The notes below the pieces were generated by a model. That model had not been told where the DNA came from and searched no databases. It saw only the letters and a list, made by a program, of their open reading frames with translations. A program made the position numbers and the translations under genes. A stretch of 64,000 nucleotides of DNA, taken from the NCBI GenBank assembly GCA_965215025.1, contig CBDCCV010000002.1:620001-684000 (forward strand), in the 5' to 3' direction. Shown here piece after piece: positions 25,558-33,598 of the stretch. This DNA comes from CBDCCV01 sp965215025 (GTDB taxonomy: Bacteria > Bacteroidota > Rhodothermia > Rhodothermales > Salinibacteraceae). The first letter of the stretch is position 1. Every line of letters starts with the position of its first letter.

Positions 25558-25708
25558 AAACGGATAGGTCGCAACTTGGGTTATCCAAAGACAGCGAAGC
25601 GCCCATCGGGGTGTTCCGCCGGGGCGTTTCGCGGCGCTGCCGTTGGTGCGCGGGCCGGTCTTCCCGCGCCGGCGCGGATGGTGTCTATGAAGACAAAGCC
25701 TCTCATCC

Positions 25709-26689
25709 TCACGCGGCGAGGGCGGGTGCGGCGGCCTTGGCCGCACCCTCGCCCGGCGCGTCTGAAAGCAGCCTGCCGAAGCTCCGGCTCGTCAGCACCG
25801 GGCAGGGCGCCTGGCGCACCACCTTCTCGGCCGTGCCGCCCGCAGCAAAGTGGGCCAGGCCCGTGCGCGGGCGCGTCGGCATCACGATGAGGTCGGCCTT
25901 CCACGCGCGGGCGCGCTCGGCGATGGCCCGCGGCGCAGGCCCCGGCCCGGCGCTGAACCTCACCTCGCCGCCGGCGCCTTCGGTGGTGTGGTAGAACGCC
26001 TTCAGCCGCTCCACCACCTTGGCCTCGACGTTCGGGTCGGCGTCGTAGACGGACTGCACGGCCGGGCCGTAGAAGGCCGGGTGGAGCGTTTCCTCGACGG
26101 CGTGGAACAGCTCCACCTCGGCGCCGAAGTCTGCTGCGAGCGCCTTTGCGCAGCGGAGCGCCTCGCGGCCGGCCGCCGAGAAATCGGTCGGCGCCAGGAT
26201 GCGCGTGATCTCCGGCACGCCGCGCTCGTCTGCCGGCCTCTCTCGGCCGGCGCGTCCTCGGGTGGTGAGGACGGGGCAGGGGGCCTGGCGGACGACCTTC
26301 TCGGCTACGCTTCCGAGCGCGAGGTGCCGCAGCCCGCGCCGCCCGTGCGTGCCCATCACGATCAGGTCGATGTCCTGCGCGGCGGCGTAGCGCACAATCG
26401 CCGCCTCCGCCGTGATGTCGCGCCCGGTGGCATGTACGAGGCGTACGTCGGCGGCGTGCGCGCTTCCGTGCGCGTGTTTCTTGGCAACTTGCTGGAGGTG
26501 CTCGCGTGTTCTCTCGGGGGCTGTGGACGAGACCCCGGCCGGGATGGAAGGGTTGCCGTAGAGCACCTCGGCGCAGAAGAGGTGAAGCGTGGCTCCGGCG
26601 CGGGCGGCCAAGTCAAAGGCGTAGGGCGCGGCCTGCTCAGCCGCTTCTGAGAAGTCGTACGGCAGTAAGATATTTTTGGCGTTCAGCAT
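25709..26689 (-). CDS. Tandem universal stress protein
   Basis: A 326-residue protein with two UspA domains (about 1-145 and 155-310). Each ends in the ATP-binding pattern G-2x-G-9x-G(S/T). The first reads MGTHGRRGLRHLALGSVAEKVV, the second MPTRPRTGLAHFAAGGTAEKVV, where the glycines are partly replaced. The first domain begins NILLPYDFSEAAEQA and the second RILAPTDFSAAGREA. Such double Usps bind ATP or act as stress-survival signalling proteins in the cytosol. A single gene with an AT-rich leader. Confidence 0.93.
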   Translation of the reverse strand: MLNAKNILLPYDFSEAAEQAAPYAFDLAARAGATLHLFCAEVLYGNPSIPAGVSSTAPERTREHLQQVAKKHAHGSAHAADVRLVHATGRDITAEAAIVRYAAAQDIDLIVMGTHGRRGLRHLALGSVAEKVVRQAPCPVLTTRGRAGRERPADERGVPEITRILAPTDFSAAGREALRCAKALAADFGAEVELFHAVEETLHPAFYGPAVQSVYDADPNVEAKVVERLKAFYHTTEGAGGEVRFSAGPGPAPRAIAERARAWKADLIVMPTRPRTGLAHFAAGGTAEKVVRQAPCPVLTSRSFGRLLSDAPGEGAAKAAAPALAA

Positions 26690-26764
26690 GTCATCCTCCG
26701 CTCATTAAAGAAGTGACGGGTCAAGAAGTGATGGTTCGAAAGCGCGTCGCACCGCCTTTCCGAA

Positions 26765-26835
26765 AGTGTATAAGGCGGAGCGGGAAAGAGGATTCATGGA
26801 TTTATGCACTTAAAGCGATAGTTGGAAGCTATCAG
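26765..26835 (+). repeat. Conserved intergenic element, copy 2 (between CDF and Usp genes)
   Basis: This is the second copy of the element at 18612-18681. It has ATAAGGCGGA, the identical block GGATTCATGGATTTAT (26790-26805), CACTTAA and the hairpin GATAG-TTGGAAG-CTATC. It lies 3' of the CDF gene and 5' of the Usp gene, in the opposite sense to both. Confidence 0.6.
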
Positions 26836-26852
26836 AAGCGCGTTTCGGCGCC

Positions 26853-27845
26853 TCAGGCATTTCCGCTTCTGTGAGCCGGGGGGGCGCCCTCACTCTGCGG
26901 AACGACGGAGGCCTTTCGATCATCCGTGCACCGCCCGTGCTCCAGCTCCAGCGTGGCGTGCCCCACGCCGAAGCGCTCCTTGAGGCGCTCTTTGATCAGC
27001 GTCTTGAGCGCGTCGAGGTCGCTCAATTCCGTAACGCCCTCGACGGCCACGTGCGCCTCCATCGCCACGCGCCGCTCGTCCAGGCGCCACACATGGACGT
27101 GGTGCACGTCGCGCACGCCCTCCATCGTCTCAACGGCCTCCACCATCCCATCGAGGTCGAACCCCTCCGGCGCGCTCTCCATCAGGATCGCTATCGTCTT
27201 CTTGATCTCGATGTAGCCGTGCACGGCGATGTACACGGCGATGGCGAGCGTCACGGCCGGGTCCACCCAGGTGATGTCGTAGAGCATGATCAAGACGGCA
27301 CCGAGCATCACGCCCACCGTCGCAAGCGTGTCGCCCACGAGGTGGATAAAGGCCGCACGGATGTTCTGGCTCCCCTTGATGTCCTTCGAGAGAAGCCACA
27401 CGGAGATCGCGTCCTCGACGAAAGCGATGGCGCCCACGATGAGCATCGTCGTCCCAGCCACCTCCTCGGGGTTGAAGAACCGCTCCACGGCGGCCCAGGC
27501 GAGGTAAAGCGCGATGACGAAGAGCGTGACGAGGTTGATCATCGCGCCGATGAGTTCGGCCCGCTCGTAGCCGAAGGTGCGGCGCTCATCGGCCGGGCGC
27601 TGCGCGACCTTGCGCGCGCCGTAGCTGATGCCGAGCGAGGCGGCGTCGGAGCCGTTGTGCGCGGCGTCGGCCAAGAGCGAGAGGCTGCCCGAGAGGAGGC
27701 CGCCCACGACCTGCGCCACGGTGATGCCGACGTTCAAGAAGAGCGCGATGAGGAGCCGCGTCGTTGAGGCGTCCTTGCCGTGCGAATGGCCGTGGCTGTG
27801 CCCGTGGCCGACGTGATCCTGGTCGTGCTCATGGTTGTGGCTCAT
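26853..27845 (-). CDS. Cation diffusion facilitator, zinc/cobalt efflux
   Basis: A 330-residue CDF transporter. The N-terminus is His-rich (GHGHSHGHSHG), followed by six helices. The transport-site motif LLADAAHNGSDAASLG gives Asp and HxxxD near residues 60-70, and the partner site is EDAISVWL / HLVGDTLATVGVM (about 168-205). The cytosolic C-terminal domain (about 225-320) ends HATLELEH. It exports zinc and related metals using the proton gradient. A remnant of an RND-type pump lies just upstream (27885), suggesting a former metal resistance cluster. Confidence 0.93.
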   Translation of the reverse strand: MSHNHEHDQDHVGHGHSHGHSHGKDASTTRLLIALFLNVGITVAQVVGGLLSGSLSLLADAAHNGSDAASLGISYGARKVAQRPADERRTFGYERAELIGAMINLVTLFVIALYLAWAAVERFFNPEEVAGTTMLIVGAIAFVEDAISVWLLSKDIKGSQNIRAAFIHLVGDTLATVGVMLGAVLIMLYDITWVDPAVTLAIAVYIAVHGYIEIKKTIAILMESAPEGFDLDGMVEAVETMEGVRDVHHVHVWRLDERRVAMEAHVAVEGVTELSDLDALKTLIKERLKERFGVGHATLELEHGRCTDDRKASVVPQSEGAPPAHRSGNA

Positions 27846-27884
27846 GACCTAATCTCCTGGCGGTGACGATTGGTGGAGAAGTCG

Positions 27885-28000
27885 TTAGGTGGCGGCCTCG
27901 GCCGTCTCCTCGGCGAACCACAGGTGGATCGACGGCAGCGCCAGGAGCGTGAGCGGCGCCGAGGACTGCCGTGAAGAATAGGCCAAGCCAGGCGCAGCAC
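27885..28000 (-). pseudogene. Possible C-terminal remnant of an RND metal efflux pump
   Basis: Reading the minus strand, WLGLFFTAVLGA and, after a one-base shift, APLTLLALPSIHLWFAEE ending in a stop at 27885 recall the last helix of CusA/CzcA proteins (LLTLLVLPxLYxWF). Nothing upstream continues it. The match is short, so the call is tentative; its position beside a CDF gene supports it. The remaining bases to the tRNA hold only the promoter-like sequence at 28024. Confidence 0.3.
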
Positions 28001-28023
28001 AATCGGCTGCGCAGGACCTGGTG

Positions 28024-28052
28024 TTGACGTTCACTCGTAAGAGCGCTACATT
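28024..28052 (+). promoter_or_regulatory. Sigma-70-like promoter upstream of tRNA-Pro
   Basis: TTGACG and TACATT are separated by 17 bases. It points toward tRNA-Pro (130 bp on) and could serve the tRNA and the RodZ-like gene. Confidence 0.45.
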
Positions 28053-28181
28053 AGGCGCTCACCCGTTGTAGAAAAGCTTCTGCCCCCGGTGCGTTGCAAC
28101 TTCCAGGCGCAACGGGCAAGTAGCAAGAACGGTTCGGTGAGGCTTTGAGCGGCTCTTCTAAGTCTTCGAGACGCCTCACAT

Positions 28182-28255
28182 CGGGACATGGCGCAGCCAG
28201 GTAGCGCGCCGCTCTGGGGGAGCGGAGGTCGCAGGTTCAAGTCCTGCTGTCCCGA
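28182..28255 (+). tRNA. tRNA-Pro, anticodon GGG
   Basis: A full cloverleaf is seen. Acceptor CGGGACA pairs with TGTCCCG, with A as discriminator. The D stem is GCGC/GCGC, the anticodon stem CCGCT/AGCGG with loop CTGGGGG (anticodon at 28216-28218), and the T arm GCAGG-TTCAAGT-CCTGC. The 3' CCA is not encoded. It reads proline CCC and CCU codons. Confidence 0.97.
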
Positions 28256-28471
28256 CTTCTTTTCTTTTGCGAAAGCGGCTTTCCTTGCGGAGGGTCGCTT
28301 TTGCTTTTGGACGCCGCAAGACGCTTCCCCTCCGAGCGCCTCCCGGACACGGCCGTTACGCAGCGGCCTTCGCGGGGCCGCTGGGTTGCAGTTGTAGATG
28401 TTCGCGCGCCGTCAGTAGTTTGCAAGCCGTCTCAGGACTGAGCTTTCGTCACCAACGCTGCTTCCCCCCTC

Positions 28472-29542
28472 ATGCCTGACGAAACGCGCGCCGACGCCGG
28501 CCGGCGGTTCGCGCATGACCTGCGCTCGCTGCGTGAGAAGCGCGGCCTCTCGCTCGATGAGGTGCACAGCCAGACGCGCATCCCGCGCCCGCTTATCGCC
28601 TCCTTCGAGGAAGACGGGCTGCTCGACCATCCGATGTTCAACCGCGTCTACCTGCGCTCTTTCGTGCGCACGTACGCCGGGCTGCTCGCGCTGCCCCCCG
28701 AGGCGGCCCTCGAAGCGCTGGACGCGGCGCTGGACGGGCGCTACGACGGCGGCTTGATGCGGCAGGCCCCAAGCACAGCTTCCCCGCCGCCCGCGCAGGA
28801 GGACCGCGCTTCGGGTGCGGACGAGGAGCGGCCTGCCGGCGCAGCAGCTCCTGAAGCCGCTTCCGTCGGAGAGGCGGCGGCAGAAGAGCCTGCGCCGGCA
28901 GAAAGTCCCGCCGCCCCGCCGCCGCTGCCCGAGGACGAAGCGCCCGACGCCGCGTGGAGCGAGCAGTCGCCGCCCGGCGGCTCAGCGCCGCGCCGCTCGT
29001 CGTCTCGGGGACGCCGGCCCTCCGGCCGCCTCACGTGGATCGGCGGGGGCGTGGCGGTGCTCCTGGTCTTGGGCGCCGCCGCCTTTTTTCTGGCGCGCGC
29101 GCTCGGCAGCGGCGAGGCGACGGCGCCCGTCGATACCGAGCCGCCGGCCCCGCCCGCCGATACCGCCGGCCATCCCCAAGCCAGCGTGGCGCCGCGCGCC
29201 AATCTCAACCTGGGCGAGACCATGTACTTCACCGTCCTCGCTGACAAGGGCAGGGTCAGCCCCATCCGCATCACGCGCGACAGCGACCTGCGCCGGCCGT
29301 ACTGGCTTGAAGAAGGACGCGCCACCGTCTTCCCCGCCGAAAACCGCATCGTGCTCGAACAGCAGCTTGACAGCATCCGCCTTTTCCTCAACGGCTACCC
29401 TTTTCCTACCAGCCGCCGCGACGAAGAGGGCCGCATCGTCGTTGACCGCCAGGTCGCCCAGGCCTTTGCCGACACGGTGCGTGGGGCGCCGGTGCGCCTC
29501 GCCACCACGCCGGACACCAACCGCATCCCCGCCCGTCGGTAG
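28472..29542 (+). CDS. RodZ-like helix-turn-helix membrane protein
   Basis: The 356-residue protein has a RodZ-type HTH_25 domain at the N-terminus (FAHDLRSLREKRGLSLDEVH, IPRPLIASFEEDGL, FVRTYAGLLAL; residues about 12-82). A Pro/Ala/Glu-rich linker (about 90-180), one transmembrane helix (GGGVAVLLVLGAAAFFLARAL, about 191-211) and a periplasmic beta domain (about 245-345, MYFTVLADKGRVSPIRI) follow. In rods RodZ links MreB to the cell-wall machinery; here the role in cell shape is inferred. It directly precedes ligA on the same strand with a 50-bp gap. Confidence 0.82.
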   Translation: MPDETRADAGRRFAHDLRSLREKRGLSLDEVHSQTRIPRPLIASFEEDGLLDHPMFNRVYLRSFVRTYAGLLALPPEAALEALDAALDGRYDGGLMRQAPSTASPPPAQEDRASGADEERPAGAAAPEAASVGEAAAEEPAPAESPAAPPPLPEDEAPDAAWSEQSPPGGSAPRRSSSRGRRPSGRLTWIGGGVAVLLVLGAAAFFLARALGSGEATAPVDTEPPAPPADTAGHPQASVAPRANLNLGETMYFTVLADKGRVSPIRITRDSDLRRPYWLEEGRATVFPAENRIVLEQQLDSIRLFLNGYPFPTSRRDEEGRIVVDRQVAQAFADTVRGAPVRLATTPDTNRIPARR

Positions 29543-29595
29543 CTTTCTTCTCTTCTTAGATGAACCGTTTCAAGAGCCTGCGCCTCTGTAAGTAG

Positions 29596-31722
29596 ATGAA
29601 TCTTGTTGAAGTATCGCACGAAGTCCGCAGCGCCATCCAAGAGACGCCCGTTGAGGCGCTTTCGATAGAAGAGGCCGAGGCGCAGGCCGAGCGGCTGCGG
29701 GCGCTCGTCCGCGCGCACGCGCACCGCTACTACGTCCTTGACGATCCGCTTCTCCCTGACGCCGAGTACGACGCGCTCTACCGCCGCCTCGAAGCGATAG
29801 AGGAGAGATTTCCGGAGACGCGCACGCCGGACTCGCCCACGCACCGCGTCGGGGGCGCGCCGCTGGAGGCGTTCGAGAAGGTGCGCCATCCGGAGCGGCT
29901 GCTTTCGCTCCAGAACGCCTTCGATGCTGAGGAGGTGCGCGCTTGGTACGAGCGCTGCCAGCGCGGCCTGCGCGACGGCTTTGGCGAGGACGTGCAACCG
30001 GCGCTCGCGGCCGAACTCAAGATCGACGGGCTGGCCGTGGCCTTGACGTACGAAGACGGGCGGCTCGCCCTCGGCGCTACGCGCGGGAACGGGCGCACGG
30101 GCGAGGACGTGACGAAAAACCTCCGCACCAACCGCGCCATCCCGTTGCGCATCCCCGTCGAAAAAAGCGGCCCGGAGGCGCCCGACAAGGTGGAGGTGCG
30201 CGGCGAGGTCTTTATCCGCAAGAGCGACTTCGAGCGGCTCAACGCGCGGCTCGCCGAGGCGGGGGAGAAGCCGTTTGCCAACCCGCGCAACGCCGCCGCC
30301 GGCAGCCTGCGCCAGCTCGACCCGAAGGTCACGGCCGAGCGCCCGCTGAACTTTTTTACTTATGGCACCGGTCCGGTAAGCGGCGTAAAAACCAGCGCCT
30401 TCCCCGAGGCGCAGCACGCGCTTCTGGAATGGCTCGGTGCGTTCGGCTTCCCGCTGAGTCCGCACCGCGCGCGCTTCGAGAAGGTCGAAGAGGCCATCGC
30501 CTTTTGCGAGGCGTGGGCGGCGCGGCGCGATGCGCTCGATTACGAGATCGACGGCGTGGTGCTCAAGATCGACAGCTTCGACGAGCAGCGCGCGCTCGGC
30601 GCCATCGCCCACGCGCCGCGCTGGGCCGTGGCGTACAAGTTCCCCGCGCGCGAGGCCACCACGCGCCTCACAGCGATCCAGGTCAACGTGGGGCGCACGG
30701 GTGCCATCAAGCCGGAGGCCGTCTTAGAGCCGGTCCCCATCGGCGGGGTGACCGTGCGGCAGGCCACGCTCCACAACGAGGACTACATCGCCGGGCGCGA
30801 CATCCGCGTGGGCGACGTCGTCGTCGTAAAACGCGCCGGCGACGTGATCCCGCAGGTCGTCCGCCCGCTCACCGAGGCGCGCACAGGCAACGAGGTGCCC
30901 TGGGCGCCGCCGGAAAAATGCCCGGCCTGTGGCGCCGACCTCGTCCGCCTCGAAGAGGAGGCCGACCGCTACTGCCTCAATGCCGACTGCCCCGCGCAGT
31001 TCATCCGCCTGGTGGAGCATTTCGTGAGCCGCGGCGCGATGGACATCGAGGGCCTGGGCGAGAAGCTGGCCGTGCAGCTCGTCGAGGCCGGCCTCGTGCG
31101 CGATCTCGCCGATCTCTACCGCATTACCAAAGACGAACTTTTGGAGATGGAGCGCTTTGCCGAGAAGCGCGCCGCGAACCTCGTGAGTGCCATCCAGGCC
31201 TCGAAAAACCGCCCGTTGAGCCGGTTGATCTTCGGACTGGGGATGCGCCACGTAGGCCGCACCGTAGCCGAGCTGGTCGTGCGCCACCACGCCTCGATGG
31301 CGGCGCTGGCCGAGGCGACACAGGAGGAGCTGGAGGGGATCGACGGCGTCGGCTCCGTTATTGCAAAAAGCATCGTGGACTGGTTCGCGCTCGAAGAAAA
31401 CTGCCGCCTCGTCGAGAAGCTGCGCGCCGAGGGCGTCAGCACGGAGCGCCTGCCACACGAAGCACTGCCGGAGGAGGGGAGCGAGGACGAGCTTCTCCTC
31501 GCTGGAAAAACCTTCGTCCTCACCGGCACGCTGCCCGGCTTCACGCGCAGCGAGGCGAAGGAAAAGATCGAGGCGGCGGGCGGCCAAGTCGCCGGCAGCG
31601 TGAGCGGCAACACGGATTACGTCGTGGCCGGCGAGAAGCCCGGCTCCAAAAAAGACGCGGCCGAAGAGCGCGGCGTCCCGCTCCTGGACGAGGCAGGACT
31701 ATGCAATCTTCTGGGCAGCTGA
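29596..31722 (+). CDS. ligA: NAD-dependent DNA ligase LigA
   Basis: The essential replicative ligase, sealing nicks with NAD. The 708-residue protein has the Ia domain (about 20-90, YYVLDDPLLPDAEYD), the nucleotidyltransferase with catalytic Lys in AELKIDGLAVALTYE near residue 143, and the OB fold with VNVGRTGAIKPEAVLEPV. A zinc finger follows (CPACGADL...CLNADCPAQ, about 440-470), then four HhH repeats and a C-terminal BRCT domain (about 630-708, FVLTGTLPGFTRSEAKEKIE). All are in frame and of normal length. The N-terminal 20 residues are poorly conserved; a later start is possible. Confidence 0.97.
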   Translation: MNLVEVSHEVRSAIQETPVEALSIEEAEAQAERLRALVRAHAHRYYVLDDPLLPDAEYDALYRRLEAIEERFPETRTPDSPTHRVGGAPLEAFEKVRHPERLLSLQNAFDAEEVRAWYERCQRGLRDGFGEDVQPALAAELKIDGLAVALTYEDGRLALGATRGNGRTGEDVTKNLRTNRAIPLRIPVEKSGPEAPDKVEVRGEVFIRKSDFERLNARLAEAGEKPFANPRNAAAGSLRQLDPKVTAERPLNFFTYGTGPVSGVKTSAFPEAQHALLEWLGAFGFPLSPHRARFEKVEEAIAFCEAWAARRDALDYEIDGVVLKIDSFDEQRALGAIAHAPRWAVAYKFPAREATTRLTAIQVNVGRTGAIKPEAVLEPVPIGGVTVRQATLHNEDYIAGRDIRVGDVVVVKRAGDVIPQVVRPLTEARTGNEVPWAPPEKCPACGADLVRLEEEADRYCLNADCPAQFIRLVEHFVSRGAMDIEGLGEKLAVQLVEAGLVRDLADLYRITKDELLEMERFAEKRAANLVSAIQASKNRPLSRLIFGLGMRHVGRTVAELVVRHHASMAALAEATQEELEGIDGVGSVIAKSIVDWFALEENCRLVEKLRAEGVSTERLPHEALPEEGSEDELLLAGKTFVLTGTLPGFTRSEAKEKIEAAGGQVAGSVSGNTDYVVAGEKPGSKKDAAEERGVPLLDEAGLCNLLGS

Positions 31723-31731
31723 AAAAGGACA

Positions 31732-32088
31732 ATGGAGATAAACTACAACGGCCGTCGTTTCCGCTCCGTGAACAACAGCGCGAACGGCGAGGTCGGCAGC
31801 GATACCGTTTTCGACTACCATCAAGACGGAAGCGTTGTGTGGGCGACGTACGGCGGTGGCGCCATCCGTTTCGGGACGCTCATCGCCGTAGCGGGCGAAA
31901 AGGGCGGCCTGGACATGCGCTACCAACACGTGAACGCGGAGGACGAACTCATGACGGGCACGTGTGCGTCGCAGCCGGAGGTGCTGGCGGACGGCAGGAT
32001 CCGGCTTCACGAACGCTGGCGCTGGACGAGTGGGGATGGATCGGAAGGAGCGTCTGTCGTGGAGGAAATCAAAAGGAAAACGCCATGA
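31732..32088 (+). CDS. Small conserved beta-rich protein
   Basis: A 118-residue protein begins MEINYNGRRFRSVNNSANGE and contains FDYHQDGSVVWATYGGGAIRFGTLIA. This pattern is seen in a widespread small family often mislabelled n-acetylglutamate synthase. The repeating strands, such as LDMRYQHVN and GRIRLHERW, suggest an all-beta barrel; no catalytic residues are evident. It starts 9 bp after ligA, so it probably shares that transcript. The transposon at 32124 lies 35 bp after its stop. Confidence 0.75.
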   Translation: MEINYNGRRFRSVNNSANGEVGSDTVFDYHQDGSVVWATYGGGAIRFGTLIAVAGEKGGLDMRYQHVNAEDELMTGTCASQPEVLADGRIRLHERWRWTSGDGSEGASVVEEIKRKTP

Positions 32089-32123
32089 CGCCGATTCCAA
32101 GAAGCCACCCTGATAACGAGAAT

Positions 32124-32148
32124 CGCACTTATAAAGGAGCTACACGTA
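32124..32148 (+). repeat. Left terminal inverted repeat of the transposon
   Basis: Twenty-five bases identical to the reverse complement of 33780-33804. The transposase remnant reads into it: its stop codon lies here. Confidence 0.95.
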
Positions 32149-32422
32149 CGGCCTGAGCCAACATAGAGAAGAAGATCGGCGTATCATCATTCCGATGGTT
32201 GTACCGGAAGGCGTACTCGTCAAGATACCCTTGCAACTTGTGAGCCGAGACGCCCCGGTGTACGCCTTTCGTCGCGTTCTTCGGGTAGCTCCAAAAGCCT
32301 TCCAGTGTGTTCGTGTGGATCGGCTCTCCGTCTTCGCGGTGGCGCACGTACTGCCGCGCCTTATGCTTTTTATTGCTTGACTTAGACACGTTATCAGACC
32401 TGATCCATTGACAATGTTGCAA
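32129..32422 (-). pseudogene. C-terminal remnant of ISXO2/IS1595-like transposase
   Basis: About 75 residues match the end of the DDE transposase. IHTNTLEGFWSYPKNATKG corresponds to the family HTNTxEGFWSxLKR block that carries the last catalytic Glu, followed by VHRGVSAHKLQGYLDEYAF and RYNHRN. The zinc ribbon and the first two catalytic Asp residues are missing, so it cannot be active. Upstream residues in this frame (from 32422) do not resemble the family and run into the RNA promoter region. Confidence 0.85.
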
Positions 32423-32437
32423 GCACAGAGATATATT
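32408..32437 (+). promoter_or_regulatory. Sigma-70 promoter for the transposon-borne RNA
   Basis: TTGACA (32408-32413, perfect -35) and TATATT (32432-32437) are 18 bases apart, placing a start near 32444. A second, weaker pair (TTGCGT 32442, TATTCT 32466) lies just downstream. The terminator at 32781 faces the same direction. Confidence 0.7.
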
Positions 32438-32639
32438 ACACTTGCGTGTACGTGCAAGTTCTTTCTATTCTACTGACGGTCTGGAGGCACAGGGGAGCCT
32501 GGCGCTCATAATACCCGGCTCAGGCTGATACAGGTCAGGTCGCAAGCTCGACCAGCATCAGCCCCGCGCCTGTGCCTCTCAGAACCGTCATTTTAGATCT
32601 TGGGTGTTATCCCAAGAAAATGGCCTCCCGGCCATGGGG

Positions 32640-32707
32640 TGGAGGTAGTGGGAATCGAACCCACGGGCGGTAAGTTGCGAAGACCCTGCCCGGACCACTC
32701 TACCCCC
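32640..32707 (-). other. tRNA-like fold lacking a normal D arm
   Basis: On the minus strand GGGGGTA pairs with TACCTCC (A as discriminator), and the T arm GTGGG-TTCGATT-CCCAC is perfect. The 36 bases between cannot form both a D arm and a 17-base anticodon arm; instead CGGGC pairs with GCCCG around a 19-base loop. It is too short (68 nt) and lacks a sound anticodon, so it is a tRNA-derived or tRNA-mimicking domain rather than a working tRNA. Confidence 0.5.
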
Positions 32708-32736
32708 AAGCAGATCACTGGAATCACCATCGTTGC

Positions 32737-32751
32737 TTTGCCGAGTTGCGT
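32737..32751. repeat. Direct repeat, copy 1, after DUF5343 gene
   Basis: TTTGCCGAGTTGCGT, identical to 33584-33598. Together they bracket the DUF5343 reading frame. Confidence 0.8.
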
Positions 32752-32776
32752 AAAGTGAAAACCAGTGACCTGCTTA

Positions 32777-33580
32777 CTAAACCGGATCAGGGGATTCATC
32801 TCCCTGATCCGGTTTTTCTTTGCTCTCCTTGAATTCGTGCCAATCGCCAACGAAACGCTGAACGAAGGACCATTCTGCCGTAGTCGTGTTTGACGGCATT
32901 ATCAACGTGTACGGATGCTCTCTACCGGGGACAGGTACTTCAAGCTTCTGGTAGCCGTCAGGAGTGGAACCGCTGGGGACAAACGGGTTGTGAGGCTTTC
33001 TTCCACCACTCGGTTCTGGCTCATCACCCTTGTCCTTCGGCCTTTCCGGTACTGGGGGCGACTTAGGTCTCTTGTTATCATCCTGCGGCTTTGACGGCTT
33101 CGACTTCTTTCTACGCTCCGTCTTTGGTGGCTTGAAGTGTGGAGAATGCTTCACACCCGCATCTGTCAAGGCGCTAAGAAAAAATCTGATCGCTTTTCGC
33201 TTAGTGCTTCCCGAAATCGCGGTTTGGTCAAACGCGGTTTCAAGCTGACGAGACGTGCCGCTTACCAAGTTTAGCCCGTTGATAATAGGAGCGTAGCTGT
33301 CCATGAGAACGCCTCTCAGAACGTCCTCCCATTCATCGGTATCCACTGCGTCCACCAACTCATGCAGGACCGGGGTGGTCATTCCCCGCGAGTCAGTAGC
33401 GCCTAAGAATTCAAAGCCCCCGCTAAGGGCACTAATCAGGCTGCCTGACTTCTTTGGGAATACGCTCCGGTCAACTTCAGAGGGCACAACGCCCTCCTTA
33501 AATTCTCGCAGCGTATTTTTGAACGAGGTATACGAAGCGTACACCGGCTTTGCGCCGGAAGCTGAAGCACCATTCTCCAT
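32777..33580 (-). CDS. DUF5343 family protein, transposon cargo
   Basis: A 267-residue protein whose first 135 residues match the DUF5343 pattern as I recall it. YASYTSFKNTLREFKEGVVP and VDRSVFPKKSGS are followed by LISALSGGFEFLGATDSRGM, TSRQLETAFDQTAISGSTKR and KAIRFFLSALTDAGVKHSPH. This helical domain has a winged-helix look and no known function. A Lys/Pro-rich linker (about 138-200) leads to a small C-terminal beta domain (YQKLEVPVPGREHPYTLIMP). The gene is flanked by 15-bp direct repeats and its 3' end overlaps the antisense RNA terminator. Confidence 0.8.
   Translation of the reverse strand: MENGASASGAKPVYASYTSFKNTLREFKEGVVPSEVDRSVFPKKSGSLISALSGGFEFLGATDSRGMTTPVLHELVDAVDTDEWEDVLRGVLMDSYAPIINGLNLVSGTSRQLETAFDQTAISGSTKRKAIRFFLSALTDAGVKHSPHFKPPKTERRKKSKPSKPQDDNKRPKSPPVPERPKDKGDEPEPSGGRKPHNPFVPSGSTPDGYQKLEVPVPGREHPYTLIMPSNTTTAEWSFVQRFVGDWHEFKESKEKPDQGDESPDPV
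32781..32817 (+). terminator. Rho-independent terminator of the transposon RNA
   Basis: ACCGGATCAGGG (32781-32792) pairs perfectly with CCCTGATCCGGT (32802-32813) and runs into TTTTTCTT. The sequence lies inside the last codons of the oppositely oriented DUF5343 gene; there is no T-run on that strand. Confidence 0.85.
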
Positions 33581-33583
33581 AGT

Positions 33584-33598
33584 TTTGCCGAGTTGCGT
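33584..33598. repeat. Direct repeat, copy 2, before DUF5343 start
   Basis: TTTGCCGAGTTGCGT, identical to 32737-32751, ending three bases upstream of the DUF5343 ATG (minus strand). It contains no good ribosome site, so it may be a cassette border rather than a leader element. Confidence 0.8.

Larger units (their letters stand above)
32444..32817 (+). ncRNA. Highly structured non-coding RNA carried by the transposon
   Basis: Between a strong promoter and a perfect terminator lie about 370 bases with no plausible protein, made almost entirely of paired segments. ACTTGC/GCAAGT is at 32440-32459. A long arm runs GACGGT..GGAGGCACAGG with CCTGTGCCTC..ACCGTC (32475-32589), with inner GGTCG/CGACC hairpins. 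Next are TTGGG/CCCAA, ATGGCC/GGCCAT, a tRNA-like fold (32640-32707) and GCAGATCACTGG with CCAGTGACCTGC (32710-32773), then the terminator. The last 40 bases are antisense to the end of the DUF5343 gene. No known RNA family is recognised. The stems would also form on the other strand, so orientation rests on promoter and terminator. Confidence 0.65.

Noticed and set aside
25205..25606. Overlapping open frames in the META-Usp gap
   Set aside because: They run through the palindromic repeat and translate it; only the short membrane-helix remnant has any protein-like pattern.
32640..32707. A working tRNA or the tRNA-like part of tmRNA
   Set aside because: The D arm is missing, no proper anticodon loop forms, and tmRNA landmarks (GGGGCUG start, tag frame) are absent. 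Kept only as a tRNA-like fold.
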